NCBI RefSeq assembly: GCF_000950575.1
Contig: NZ_CP011005.1
Coordinates: forward strand, 2,170,001-2,234,000
From: Psychromicrobium lacuslunae
GTDB taxonomy: Bacteria > Actinomycetota > Actinomycetes > Actinomycetales > Micrococcaceae
Reading direction: 5' to 3'
Length of the DNA stretch: 64,000 bases
The notes under the pieces were generated by a model. The model searched no databases and was not told the origin of the DNA. It saw only the letters and a list, made by a program, of their open reading frames with translations. Every line of letters begins with the position of its first letter. The first letter of the stretch is position 1. The translations under genes were made by a program, and so were the position numbers. Of this stretch, positions 1-8,095 are shown in pieces.

Positions 1-446
1 TCGGGCCAGCCCCAGAAAAGCTCAAGCGAATCTCGGCTCCAGGTCTTCAGGATCGCTAGATCGGGTAGCTCAACCCCTATCAACTCCTGCAAGATCAGCG
101 GAGGAATGTGGCGTCCCACCGCTCCGGCCAGATCGACTGTCGAGCTCTGCAAAACAGCCTCAGTCAGTTCGCAGCGGCTGGTCACGATCTCAGTCACGAG
201 CGGAAGAATGCTCGCCACCTTGGCGGGCGAAAAGAAGCCGGCAACCTGCTGACGCACTTGCCGGTGCCGTTCGCCAGTTGCCGAGGCCAGCACCGGTGGC
301 AACGCGAACTTGGCTTTGCTGAGAATGCGAAGAGTCGCGCTGCTCAACGGCACCACCGAAGTGAGCGCGTTGGTAGGCAGAAAGTCATCCACTCGTCGTA
401 AAACTTCCCGCACTTCGTCCGGTTCTTGCACCAACTGATAATTCAT
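1..446 (-). CDS. Cytochrome P450, N-terminal part (gene runs off the left edge)
   Basis: About 148 codons are present, starting at the ATG at 446 and open to base 1. The P450 signs are the early 'DEVREVL' segment, the 'PPVLASATGERHRQVR' helix-C region, 'FFSPAKV' right after it, and 'SRDSLELFWGWP' further on. The heme-binding Cys loop and the I-helix lie outside the window. The start overlaps the bioF stop as ATGA, so it is translationally coupled to the biotin operon. Inference: it may play a BioI-like role, since BioI is a P450 that cleaves acyl-ACP to pimeloyl-ACP. It could equally be an unrelated P450 that is only co-transcribed. The family call is firm; the biotin role is speculative. Confidence 0.8.
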   Translation of the reverse strand, partial: MNYQLVQEPDEVREVLRRVDDFLPTNALTSVVPLSSATLRILSKAKFALPPVLASATGERHRQVRQQVAGFFSPAKVASILPLVTEIVTSRCELTEAVLQSSTVDLAGAVGRHIPPLILQELIGVELPDLAILKTWSRDSLELFWGWP

Positions 447-1588
447 TGCCTGTCTTTCGGTCGTTGACAATTCCCGCCAATCAATTCCCGGAGGAACGCG
501 GTAGCGGCCACTACCTCGGCCTGGTCCGCCCCAGCGTGAGCGGTCAGTCGCAGCCGGGAAACCCCATCGGGCACACTCGGCGGACGGAAACAGCCCACCA
601 GAATTCCATGGTTGCGAAGCTCCGCGGTAATCTCGACAGCTTGCTCGGCGCCACCCACCACGACCGATTGCACGGCGCCGGGGGCCTTCCTTAGCTGGAT
701 ACCCATAGAGATCTGCTCAGCAATCTGGTGCAGTGATTCAACACGTTCCGGTTCGGCCCGGATGATCCGGCAGGCCTCCGCCGCTGCCGCCGCCGAGGCG
801 GGCGCCAAACCGGTATCAAAAATGAACGACCTGGCGGTGTTCACCAATTGCTCCCGGAACATTCGCTTAGCAAGCACCACCCCACCTTGCGCGGCAAGTG
901 CCTTGGACAAGGTTGCGGTGACCACCAAATACTCCAGATCGGCTAAGCCAAGAGCATGTACCAATCCCCGTCCAGCACCCATCACACCCAGGCCGTGGGC
1001 CTCATCGACCAGCAGCAAGGCGTCATATCGTGCGCACAGCTCCGCTATCGAGCTGAGATCAGCCAAATCCCCGAGCACCGAATAGACCGACTCAACCACC
1101 ACCACTGCTCGCTTCGCGGAACGACCGGCCAGGCTATGCTCAAGGGCGGCAAGATCGGCATGCGGCGCTGTGATCAGTGGCGAGCGGCTGAGCCGTGCGG
1201 CATCAAATAAGGAAGCATGACAATGCGCGTCCAGCACAATCAAGGTATTCGGCCCACCGAGCGAGCCGAGCACGCCCAGGTTTGCCAGGTACCCGCTGGA
1301 GAAGACCAGCGCTGCTTCTTGCCCGGTCAGCTGGCAAAGCTCGCCTTCAAGTTCCTCATGCACCGGAAGCGTTCCGCTAACCACCCGGGAGGCGCAGGCG
1401 CCCGTGCCGGAGAGTTGCAGGGCGGTGGTCGCGGCCAGGATCAACCGTGGGTCCTTCGACAGCGAAAGGTAGTCATTGGAGGCGAGATCAAGTAATCCTG
1501 CTGCGACCGGAATAGCACGACGCTGCTGGCTCCGGCGGGCTCGCACGCGGGCCGCTTCCAACAGCCAGTCGCTGACCGCCAAATTCAT
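443..1588 (-). CDS. bioF: 8-amino-7-oxononanoate synthase
   Basis: PLP enzyme that condenses pimeloyl-thioester with L-alanine to give KAPA, the first committed step of biotin-ring assembly; cytosolic. 381 aa is the normal family length. Visible marks are 'LASNDYLSLS' near residue 35, 'GTGACASRVVSGT' near 61, 'LLLVDEAHGLGVMG' near 191 (PLP-binding Asp/His) and 'TATLSKALAAQGG' with the Schiff-base lysine at about K229. It lies between bioA, whose stop overlaps its start as ATGA, and the P450, again ATGA. So bioB-bioA-bioF-P450 is one coupled operon. The alternative members of this aminotransferase family (KBL, SPT) are unlikely given the biotin context. Confidence 0.95.
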   Translation of the reverse strand: MNLAVSDWLLEAARVRARRSQQRRAIPVAAGLLDLASNDYLSLSKDPRLILAATTALQLSGTGACASRVVSGTLPVHEELEGELCQLTGQEAALVFSSGYLANLGVLGSLGGPNTLIVLDAHCHASLFDAARLSRSPLITAPHADLAALEHSLAGRSAKRAVVVVESVYSVLGDLADLSSIAELCARYDALLLVDEAHGLGVMGAGRGLVHALGLADLEYLVVTATLSKALAAQGGVVLAKRMFREQLVNTARSFIFDTGLAPASAAAAAEACRIIRAEPERVESLHQIAEQISMGIQLRKAPGAVQSVVVGGAEQAVEITAELRNHGILVGCFRPPSVPDGVSRLRLTAHAGADQAEVVAATAFLRELIGGNCQRPKDRQ

Positions 1589-2961
1589 TGCTGCACACGC
1601 TCCACTGCGGCGGTAATCGCAGCACCAATCGTGCTGATTTCCGCCGCGCTACTGATATACGGCGGCATCGTGTAAATCAGGTTTCGGAACGGTCGAATCC
1701 AGACGCCACGCTGGAGTGCAGCCTCAGTGGCAGCCTGCACGTCTACCGGTTTGCTGAGTTCGACCACACCGACCGCGCCGAGCACCCGGACTTCGCGCAC
1801 ACCGGGTTGCTCAGCTAAGGGCAGCAGCGTTGCCACCAGGCTCTGCTCAATGGCTGAGACTTGGTGCTGCCATTTCCCGTCCAAGAGCTCCAGAGAGGCG
1901 AGCGCTACCGCACAGGCAAGCGGGTTCGCCATGAAGGTTGGGCCATGCTGTATTGCGTTCTGCGGCCCGCTCTCAATTGCCGAGGCGAGCTCGGCGCTGC
2001 CCAGCACTGCGGCCAAGGAGAGATACCCTCCGGTCAGGGCTTTACCTAGGCAGAGGATATCGGGAACGACCGGCTTTCCCTGTCCGTTCTGGGTCCAGTC
2101 CGAGGCAAGCCACTTTCCGGTGCGACCAAAGCCGGTGGCGATTTCATCCAGAATCAGCAGCAGCCCGTACCGATCCGCTGCCTGCCGCAACACCAGCAAG
2201 CAATCTGGAGAATAGACGAACATACCACCGGCCCCTTGCAACACCGGTTCGACGATGATCCCGGCAAGCTCGGTACGGTGTTGTTCGAGTAGTTGATCCA
2301 CCGCTGCCGCCCAGTTTGCCAGCTCTCCAGGCGGGCAACTGAGCTCGCCGTGATGCAGCTTGGCCGCGGGCGGGCGAGGGAGGAAAAGCTGAGCAGTCAG
2401 GTGCCCGGAGAAGGCCGCATGCATGCCATCGACGGGATCACAGACACTCATCGCCCCCGCAGTATCACCGTGATAGCCGCCGCGTAGCGCGGCAAACCGC
2501 CAGCGTTCTGCTCGGCCGACCGCGGCTTGATACTGAATCGCCATTTTCAGCGCCACCTCGACGGCGACCGACCCCGAGTCGGCAAAGAAGACATGTTGCA
2601 GAGGTTCAGGTGTGCGGTCAATTAATCGTTCGGCGAGCAGCACCGCGGGCTGGTGGGTCAGTCCGCCGAACATCACGTGGCTAAAGGTGGCTGTCTGCTC
2701 CCGGATTGCCGCGTCGAGCGCTGGATGACAGTAGCCATGAATAGTGCTCCACCACGAACTCATCGCATCAACCGCATCTAGTACCCGGCCACCGTCGTTC
2801 TTAAGCTTCAGCCGGGCACCAGAGGCACCGACCACTTGGTAAGGACTTGGGCCGTCCAACGGCGCATAAGGGTGCCAGAGCAGTCCGCGATCACGTTCAA
2901 TGATCGAGCCGATCCGCGTCGGGGCCTCGGGCACCGTTCGAACCGAACCAATACTAGGCAT
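1585..2961 (-). CDS. bioA: Adenosylmethionine-8-amino-7-oxononanoate aminotransferase
   Basis: Class III PLP aminotransferase that converts KAPA to DAPA using S-adenosylmethionine as amino donor. Visible are '[11 protein letters not shown]' near the N-terminus, '[14 protein letters not shown]', '[16 protein letters not shown]', '[14 protein letters not shown]' with the PLP Asp, and '[10 protein letters not shown]' with the catalytic lysine. The reading frame stays open to 3060, but I choose the ATG at 2961, giving 458 aa. It overlaps the bioB stop by 8 bp (ATGCCTAG), and the upstream part lies inside bioB and matches nothing conserved. The stop overlaps bioF as ATGA. Confidence 0.93.
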   Translation of the reverse strand: MPSIGSVRTVPEAPTRIGSIIERDRGLLWHPYAPLDGPSPYQVVGASGARLKLKNDGGRVLDAVDAMSSWWSTIHGYCHPALDAAIREQTATFSHVMFGGLTHQPAVLLAERLIDRTPEPLQHVFFADSGSVAVEVALKMAIQYQAAVGRAERWRFAALRGGYHGDTAGAMSVCDPVDGMHAAFSGHLTAQLFLPRPPAAKLHHGELSCPPGELANWAAAVDQLLEQHRTELAGIIVEPVLQGAGGMFVYSPDCLLVLRQAADRYGLLLILDEIATGFGRTGKWLASDWTQNGQGKPVVPDILCLGKALTGGYLSLAAVLGSAELASAIESGPQNAIQHGPTFMANPLACAVALASLELLDGKWQHQVSAIEQSLVATLLPLAEQPGVREVRVLGAVGVVELSKPVDVQAATEAALQRGVWIRPFRNLIYTMPPYISSAAEISTIGAAITAAVERVQQ

Positions 2962-4012
2962 TAGGAGCCACCGCGGTTCCGGCACCTCGACGGCGCAGCT
3001 GTGGTTTGTCGGCAATGCTTTCACTCTGCTCGGCCGCATTGAGTACTCGGAACCCGGCATCTGTGATCATCGCGAGGTCCGCGGCAGCTTCCTGACCTTC
3101 GCTGGTCAGATAATCGCCCAAGAAGAGCGAATTGGCCAGCTGCAGCGCAACTGACTGTAATGAGCGCAGGTGCATCTCGCGTCCACCGGCGATCCGCAGT
3201 TCTGCACTCGGGCAGGCAAAGCGAACCAGCGCCAAGATTCTGAGACACTGCCTCGGAGTCAGCAACCAGGTATCGGCTAGCGGGGTGCCCTCGAAGGGCA
3301 TCAAAAAGTTCACTGGGATCGAGTCGCTGCCCAGCTCCCGTAGCGCGAAAACCGCGTCGACGAGCTCTTCGGGACTCTCTCCCATGCCAACAATGAGACC
3401 CGAGCAGGGCGAAAGTTCAGCCTGCTTCGCTTGCTGTACTGTGTTCACCCGGTCCTGGTAGTCGTGGGTGCTGCAGATCTCGGTATAGCGCGATTCATTG
3501 GTGTTGAGGTTGTGGTTATAGGCATCAGCGCCAGCGGCTTTAAGTTGCGAGGCCTGCCCTTCTTTCAGCAGACCGAGGCAGACGCAGACTTCGACTTCCG
3601 GGTGTTCTTGTTTGAGTTGGCCGACCATATCACCAACACGCGCCACATCCCTGCTGCTCGGCCCTCTACCGCTGGCCACCAGACAGACCCGAGAAGCACC
3701 GGCCCGGATGCCGATGCCCGCCTGGGCAACCGCCTCATCGGGTTTCAGCCAACTGTATTTGAGGATCTGGGCAGCCGAGCCTAGCCGTTGTGAACAGTAG
3801 TGGCAGTCCTCAGGGCAGAGCCCAGATTTGAGATTGACCAGGTAGTTGACCTTCACCGTGTTGGCAAAATACTGCCGTCTGAGGCGAGCGCCGGCAGCCA
3901 CCAGCTCGATCAGTTCATCGTCGCTAGAGTTCAGGATGGCAAGCGCTTCCTCGCGTTGCAAGAGTCCACCATTCAGCTGGCGGGAGGCAATCTCAAAGAA
4001 ATCATTGAACAC
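2954..4012 (-). CDS. bioB: Biotin synthase (radical SAM)
   Basis: Inserts sulfur into dethiobiotin in the last step of biotin synthesis. The radical-SAM motif CxxxCxxC is seen as 'CPEDCHYC', followed by the conserved 'YNHNLNT' and '[11 protein letters not shown]' segments. I prefer the GTG at 4012 (352 aa). A CATACT -10-like hexamer lies 8 nt upstream and no Shine-Dalgarno is seen, which fits a leaderless transcript. A longer frame from GTG 4063 would run into the regulator gene on the other strand. The inverted repeat at 4005-4019 overlaps this start, so repression by the neighbouring TetR protein is likely. No bioD is in the window. Confidence 0.93.
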   Translation of the reverse strand: MFNDFFEIASRQLNGGLLQREEALAILNSSDDELIELVAAGARLRRQYFANTVKVNYLVNLKSGLCPEDCHYCSQRLGSAAQILKYSWLKPDEAVAQAGIGIRAGASRVCLVASGRGPSSRDVARVGDMVGQLKQEHPEVEVCVCLGLLKEGQASQLKAAGADAYNHNLNTNESRYTEICSTHDYQDRVNTVQQAKQAELSPCSGLIVGMGESPEELVDAVFALRELGSDSIPVNFLMPFEGTPLADTWLLTPRQCLRILALVRFACPSAELRIAGGREMHLRSLQSVALQLANSLFLGDYLTSEGQEAAADLAMITDAGFRVLNAAEQSESIADKPQLRRRGAGTAVAPNA

Positions 4013-4019
4013 TGTACAA
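4005..4019. promoter_or_regulatory. BioQ-type operator in the bioB / regulator divergent promoter
   Basis: 15-bp inverted repeat TTGAACA-C-TGTACAA with one mismatch between arms. It resembles the TGAAC-N3-GTT(C/A) half-site pattern known for corynebacterial BioQ. It overlaps the proposed leaderless bioB start and sits about 40 bp upstream of the regulator start, so one site could control both genes. Confidence 0.6.
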
Positions 4020-4042
4020 GAGTATGTTTCAGACGAAAGTTT

Positions 4043-4048
4043 TACAAT
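4043..4048 (+). promoter_or_regulatory. -10 element of the BioQ-like regulator gene (leaderless)
   Basis: TACAAT is followed after 8 nt directly by the ATG at 4057, with no Shine-Dalgarno. This is the spacing expected for a leaderless mRNA. The -35 region is not convincing. Confidence 0.5.
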
Positions 4049-4056
4049 GTCTGTCG

Positions 4057-4635
4057 ATGGCACTCTCTGAAGAACGAATCCTGGATGCAGCTATTGAGGT
4101 GTTGAACGCCTACGGACTGGCCTCCACCTCAATGCGGCAGATCGCTAAAGAAATCGGGGTGCAGCCAAACTCGATTTACTGGTACATCAAGAGCAAACAA
4201 GAGTTGCTGGCGAAAATTGCCGAACGCATCCTAAATAGCAGCGATCAGCACAGCCAGGCCTCCCCAAACACCCCGCAGCTCGCGGCCGCACAAATCCATC
4301 GCTTGCTGCTGGAGTTCCGAGCGAACATGCTCTCGATCCGAGACGGTGCGGAAATCGTCTCCCTGGCACAAGCCTTGCAGCACGCCCCCTTGCAGCCAAC
4401 ACAACAGATCACCGAGCTGCTCGCCACCAGCACCGATCAGCGGGCCGCCGAATGGGGCGCCCGGGCCCTGGTGCACTACGCCTTGGGCTTGGTGGCCGGT
4501 GAACAAAATCAAGGCGAACTCCGCCGCGCCGGCATTCTCGACTCAGCTGAACCGGAGAGCGAAACCGCCACTGAATTCAGCTTTGGCGTGCAGACTATTC
4601 TGCGCGGCCTGGGGCTACCCGCCGAACAAGACTAG
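4057..4635 (+). CDS. bioQ: TetR-family regulator, BioQ-like biotin repressor
   Basis: 192 aa with an N-terminal TetR helix-turn-helix ('[13 protein letters not shown]' then '[13 protein letters not shown]', residues about 27-55) and a helical ligand-binding domain. It is divergent from bioB with only 44 bp between the proposed starts, the arrangement known for BioQ in Corynebacterium and Mycobacterium, where it represses bio genes. I chose the ATG at 4057 over an in-frame ATG at 4024, because the TetR homology begins at 'MALSEERIL' and a -10 element sits just upstream. The 3' end overlaps the convergent LysR gene by 41 bp. The specific BioQ name rests on context and on the palindrome, not on a unique motif. 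Confidence 0.75.
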   Translation: MALSEERILDAAIEVLNAYGLASTSMRQIAKEIGVQPNSIYWYIKSKQELLAKIAERILNSSDQHSQASPNTPQLAAAQIHRLLLEFRANMLSIRDGAEIVSLAQALQHAPLQPTQQITELLATSTDQRAAEWGARALVHYALGLVAGEQNQGELRRAGILDSAEPESETATEFSFGVQTILRGLGLPAEQD

Positions 4636-5575
4636 CCGTTTCCAGCCTTGGCCCCCCAGCTGCTTGCGCTTGACGACTCAGTGTCCGCCCCGCCTGGTTC
4701 CGCAAGGCCGCGAGCAGTGCGGTTACATTTGGAGAGGATTGCGAGCTCCGCCGAATCGCAACTAAAACAGTTCGATGCGCATCCCTACCGCTGAGCGGCA
4801 CGGCGACCACACCAGGCGGCAGAGCTGGCCTACCGAGCCGAGGGAGCAGCGTGATGGCGAGATCGTGTTCGACAAAGCTGATCATTGAAGCGAATTCGCT
4901 GGCTTCGTAGATATTCGAAGGCTTGAGGCCGAGAACCTTCTGATAACTGGCAAACCAGCCCCGGTACCCCGGGTCATCGTCGGGAGTCAGCACCCAGGCC
5001 TGACCCGTCAGCTCAGCTAGCGCAAGTGAGCGAGCCCGAGCGAGCGGATGGGCGGCTGGAAGGACGACGTCGATTGGGTCGATACCGAGCAGTTGCTGGC
5101 GGATCAGCTCGTCGCGATGTGTCGAAGCTTTGCCCCATTCTTTGACAATCGCAGCATGAACCCTTCCAGCCCGAAGACGATCTAGGGCTTCTGCGGGCTC
5201 CAATTCCTGAGGCTTGAGTCGCAGCGACGGGACGCTGCCCGCGAGCTCCGCGATGACCGGAATAAGAAGACCCCGTAACCCGGTGGGAAATGCCGCGACA
5301 TCGACCGTCCCGGATGGTTCCGGTGTTGTCGCGGAGGCCAAGTCCTCAAGTTCGAGAAGCACCGAGCGCCCCCGTTCAACCAGGGCACGAGCCCGATCGG
5401 TGAGGATGATGCCCCGACCAAGCCGTTCAACCATTGGAGTGCGCAGTGCCGCCTCCAACCGCCGTAAGTGCTGGGTGATATTCGACGGCGCATATCCCAG
5501 TTCACGGGCGGCCCCGGTAACGCTGCCGGTATCTGCGATAGCGATAAGTACTCGCAAGCCAAGAACATCAACCAT
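4595..5575 (-). CDS. LysR-family transcriptional regulator
   Basis: 326 aa. Residues about 3-62 are a LysR winged helix-turn-helix ('ADTGSVTGAARELGYAPSNI', then 'QHLRRLEAAL'). The rest is the periplasmic-binding-like effector domain, with 'GTVDVAAFPTGLRGLLIPVI' at the start of its first lobe. It is divergent from the EamA exporter gene at 5649, with a palindrome in the gap, so it probably controls that exporter and the NAD-binding gene behind it. The C-terminus overlaps the convergent bioQ-like gene by 41 bp. The effector cannot be told from sequence. Confidence 0.88.
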   Translation of the reverse strand: MVDVLGLRVLIAIADTGSVTGAARELGYAPSNITQHLRRLEAALRTPMVERLGRGIILTDRARALVERGRSVLLELEDLASATTPEPSGTVDVAAFPTGLRGLLIPVIAELAGSVPSLRLKPQELEPAEALDRLRAGRVHAAIVKEWGKASTHRDELIRQQLLGIDPIDVVLPAAHPLARARSLALAELTGQAWVLTPDDDPGYRGWFASYQKVLGLKPSNIYEASEFASMISFVEHDLAITLLPRLGRPALPPGVVAVPLSGRDAHRTVLVAIRRSSQSSPNVTALLAALRNQAGRTLSRQAQAAGGPRLETASLVRRVAPGRAE

Positions 5576-5590
5576 TCACTTATTCTAAAT

Positions 5591-5607
5591 AGATAGCTGC
5601 CATATCT
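5591..5607. promoter_or_regulatory. Candidate LysR operator between divergent genes
   Basis: Inverted repeat AGATA-N7-TATCT in the 73-bp gap between the LysR gene and the EamA exporter. Size and AT content fit a LysR-type box, but the exact T-N11-A pattern is not met. Confidence 0.4.
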
Positions 5608-5648
5608 TGTAATAGACATGAATAATATCGAGACCGCACGATAGTTTC

Positions 5649-6581
5649 ATGCCAATGAGTAGACAACTCGTCAGAGAATCGCCCGCCAAGACTGGCGTTA
5701 GCCGCGCAACGGTGCTGCTGACGATTGCTATGGCAGGCTGGGGCACCATCGGCCTCTTTGCTCAGGGCGCAAAAACGGACCCAATTACCATCGCGGCGTG
5801 GCGATGCGTTTTCGCGGTTGGCTCACTGATCTTAATGTCTTTGCTCGTCGGCGCTTTCCGGGCAAGCCGCTTCACCGCCAGGGCGGTTACGCTTACCCTC
5901 GTCGGCGGCATCGCTCTGGTAGCCAACTGGATCTTATTATTCGCTGCCTTCGACGCCACCACGATCACCATCGCAACGGTGAGTTATCACATGGAGCCAT
6001 TCTTTCTCGTCGCGATCGGCTCCATAATCGCGCGACGCGCACCGTCAAGACTCTCGATCTGCTGGTTACTTATCGGCTTTACCGGGCTAATTTTCACCAC
6101 CCGCTTTCTCCGCTTCGACGGGCTGGCCATTGACAGCACGTCTTTGATTGGCCCGCTCGCTGGCCTCGGTGCGGGCCTGCTGTACGCGGTCGCGACTTTG
6201 CTCGCTCAGCGCACCGAAGGTATCCACCCTCAAGTGATGACGCTCATGCAGTGCGCGCTCGGAGCGCTCGTACTGCTGCCTTTCGCCGGCATGCTCGATT
6301 GGAACGGCACGAGCTGGTGGTGGATCGCCGCGATGGGCATTATTCACACAGGCATTCTGTACTGGTTTCTCTATGCCGCGGCACGGAAGGTCTCAACGAT
6401 CACCCTGGCGGCCCTGTCCTTCGTCAATCCGGCGGTCGCAGTGCTCACCGACATTCTGCTGACTGGCAAACTACCCACCGCCGAGCAGCTCCTCGGAATC
6501 GCTCTGATTATTGCCGCGACTTTAGCGGTTACACTCGGTCCAGCGAATCAACGGGATCGCCCGCACAACCCAAAGACGTAA
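5649..6581 (+). CDS. EamA/DMT-superfamily permease
   Basis: 310 aa with about ten hydrophobic helices arranged as two EamA repeats. The first runs from about residue 20 ('TIAMAGWGTIGLFAQ') and the second from about 165 ('SLIGPLAGLGAGLLYAVATL'). This superfamily exports metabolites or amino acids; no substrate can be assigned. It is divergent from the LysR gene, its likely regulator, and is followed after 8 bp by the NAD(P)-binding protein gene, so the two probably form an operon. Confidence 0.88.
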   Translation: MPMSRQLVRESPAKTGVSRATVLLTIAMAGWGTIGLFAQGAKTDPITIAAWRCVFAVGSLILMSLLVGAFRASRFTARAVTLTLVGGIALVANWILLFAAFDATTITIATVSYHMEPFFLVAIGSIIARRAPSRLSICWLLIGFTGLIFTTRFLRFDGLAIDSTSLIGPLAGLGAGLLYAVATLLAQRTEGIHPQVMTLMQCALGALVLLPFAGMLDWNGTSWWWIAAMGIIHTGILYWFLYAAARKVSTITLAALSFVNPAVAVLTDILLTGKLPTAEQLLGIALIIAATLAVTLGPANQRDRPHNPKT

Positions 6582-6589
6582 GGCACAGC

Positions 6590-7360
6590 ATGAGCCCGGG
6601 CGGCAGACTCAAGACAAGAGTCCCGATAGCCGGGGCAACCGGACTGGCGGGCCGGGCGGTATGCGCAGCGCTAACAGCACATCCGATAGAGGTGGTACCT
6701 CTCAGCCGGGCACACGGCGTGGATCTGCTCAGTGGCGAGGGACTAGAGCGACTGACTGGTTGCGATCTCCTCATTGATACCTCGAACGTCACCGCGGGAA
6801 GCCTGTCGCGTGAGATCGCGACGGTGAGGGCGGCGGAGCGGCTCATCCAAGCGGCCTGCGATTATCGGGTCGGACGTATCGCTATCCTTTCGATCCTAGG
6901 CATCGACCATCCGGGGTTCAATGAATTCGCCTACTACCAGGCAAAACGCGAACAGGAACGCCTAGCGCGCAGCGCACCGTTAGAGTCTGCGATTGTCCGC
7001 TCTTCGCAGTGGTTTGAGTTTGTGATGAATCCAGCCGCCACCGCACTTCACGATCACCAGGTCGAGGTCGCGGACTGGCTCATCCAACCCGCAGCCGTAT
7101 CTACAGTCGGCAAAGCTCTCGCTGAGGTTGCCCTGGCATCGACTACCGGCATCGTTTCGATTGCTGGCCCGGAACCAATTTGTCTGCCCGAGCTGACCAA
7201 AAGATTCCTCGCCGCCCGTGGCGACCGACGGAAGGTCATTGAGATCCCGCCGCGGTTACCAGCGTTCGGCTCCGGAGCGCTGCTCGCCAACAGCCAAACC
7301 ACACTACTCGAACCAACCTTGACTGATTGGCTGGAGGAAACCAGGGCGTCGGAGCTCTGA
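6590..7360 (+). CDS. NmrA/SDR-like NAD(P)-binding protein
   Basis: 256 aa from the ATG at 6590, which has an AAGG ribosome site and lies 8 bp behind the exporter stop. A much longer in-frame extension upstream only overlaps the exporter gene. The N-terminal 'GATGLAGRAV' is a Rossmann nucleotide-binding loop. 'AILSILGID' and 'YYQAKREQE' fit the atypical SDR (NmrA/YtfG-like) group, with the YxxxK-like pair retained. Function is likely a quinone or small-carbonyl reductase or a redox sensor. Substrate unknown. Confidence 0.75.
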   Translation: MSPGGRLKTRVPIAGATGLAGRAVCAALTAHPIEVVPLSRAHGVDLLSGEGLERLTGCDLLIDTSNVTAGSLSREIATVRAAERLIQAACDYRVGRIAILSILGIDHPGFNEFAYYQAKREQERLARSAPLESAIVRSSQWFEFVMNPAATALHDHQVEVADWLIQPAAVSTVGKALAEVALASTTGIVSIAGPEPICLPELTKRFLAARGDRRKVIEIPPRLPAFGSGALLANSQTTLLEPTLTDWLEETRASEL

Positions 7361-7393
7361 AGCAGTACGGCAGCTAATACTCAGGGCCTTCGC

Positions 7394-7951
7394 TCAGCCC
7401 GCAGCCAGGCCCTTAATTCTTTCAACCACCCGCTGAAGAGATTCCAGCCCCTCCGGGTAGGCGGTGTTAGCGATGCCCAGGCCCTGCCCATGTAACGAGG
7501 CGTTGTAGTACATGCCATCACCAATCAGAATGATGGTCTGAGCAATCGCCGGATCAGCTACCTCCTGTTTGATTAGCTCAAACCAGCGGAGCTGGATCCC
7601 CGCAAATACCGTTCGCACCCGCTCCTCTTGTCCTTGAGCGAGCCTGAGCGCGGCGACAATGGTGCGATCCAACTCGGAATCGGTCTGACCAGAGGTGCGG
7701 ATGTAGTATTTTGCCGCTCCCTCGGGAGCCTCAGCCATCAACGATAAATCCGCTTCGGCCAGCCTTTCCAAACGCTCTATTAACCCCTCGCCAAGAGCCT
7801 CGCGGCTGCCGAAGTGGTACAGCAATCCGCCCTTTGACACACCCGCCTCGGCGGCTACCGCTTCCAGCGTCGCAGCACGCTCGCCATCGCTCAGCAGCAG
7901 CGCCTCGAATGCCCTGAGGATTCGATCCTTGGCGGTTGATGTTCGGGGCAT
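7394..7951 (-). CDS. TetR-family regulator of the adjacent MFS exporter
   Basis: 185 aa from the ATG at 7951, which has a strong AGAAGGGA ribosome site; a longer frame to 7996 has none. Residues about 8-55 form the TetR HTH ('ATLEAVAAEAGVSKGGLLYHF'). The C-terminal region resembles the TetR_C group found with QacA/EmrB exporters. It is divergent from the 14-TM MFS gene, and the perfect palindrome at 8041-8064 lies between them. The usual model is repression of the exporter, relieved by a drug ligand. Confidence 0.88.
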   Translation of the reverse strand: MPRTSTAKDRILRAFEALLLSDGERAATLEAVAAEAGVSKGGLLYHFGSREALGEGLIERLERLAEADLSLMAEAPEGAAKYYIRTSGQTDSELDRTIVAALRLAQGQEERVRTVFAGIQLRWFELIKQEVADPAIAQTIILIGDGMYYNASLHGQGLGIANTAYPEGLESLQRVVERIKGLAAG

Positions 7952-8040
7952 ACTTCCCTTCTCTCCTGTCGAAAGCACAATACCGGGCCATAGCAAGCAA
8001 CGTCGAATGAGAGTTAAGTCTCCTTGGCACCATCTTGATT

Positions 8041-8064
8041 ACTATACCGTCCAGACGGTACAGT
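8041..8064. promoter_or_regulatory. TetR operator for the MFS exporter
   Basis: 24-bp palindrome whose core TACCGTC-CA-GACGGTA is a perfect inverted repeat, with matching outer ACT/AGT. It lies 32 bp upstream of the exporter start and 90 bp upstream of the TetR start. Size and symmetry fit a QacR/TetR-like operator. Confidence 0.75.
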
Positions 8065-8095
8065 AAATATATCAACTTCGACCAGGAGCATTTCC

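Noticed and set aside
108-401. 97-codon plus-strand frame at the left edge
   Set aside because: Antisense to the P450 start, which is better supported by motifs and ATGA coupling.
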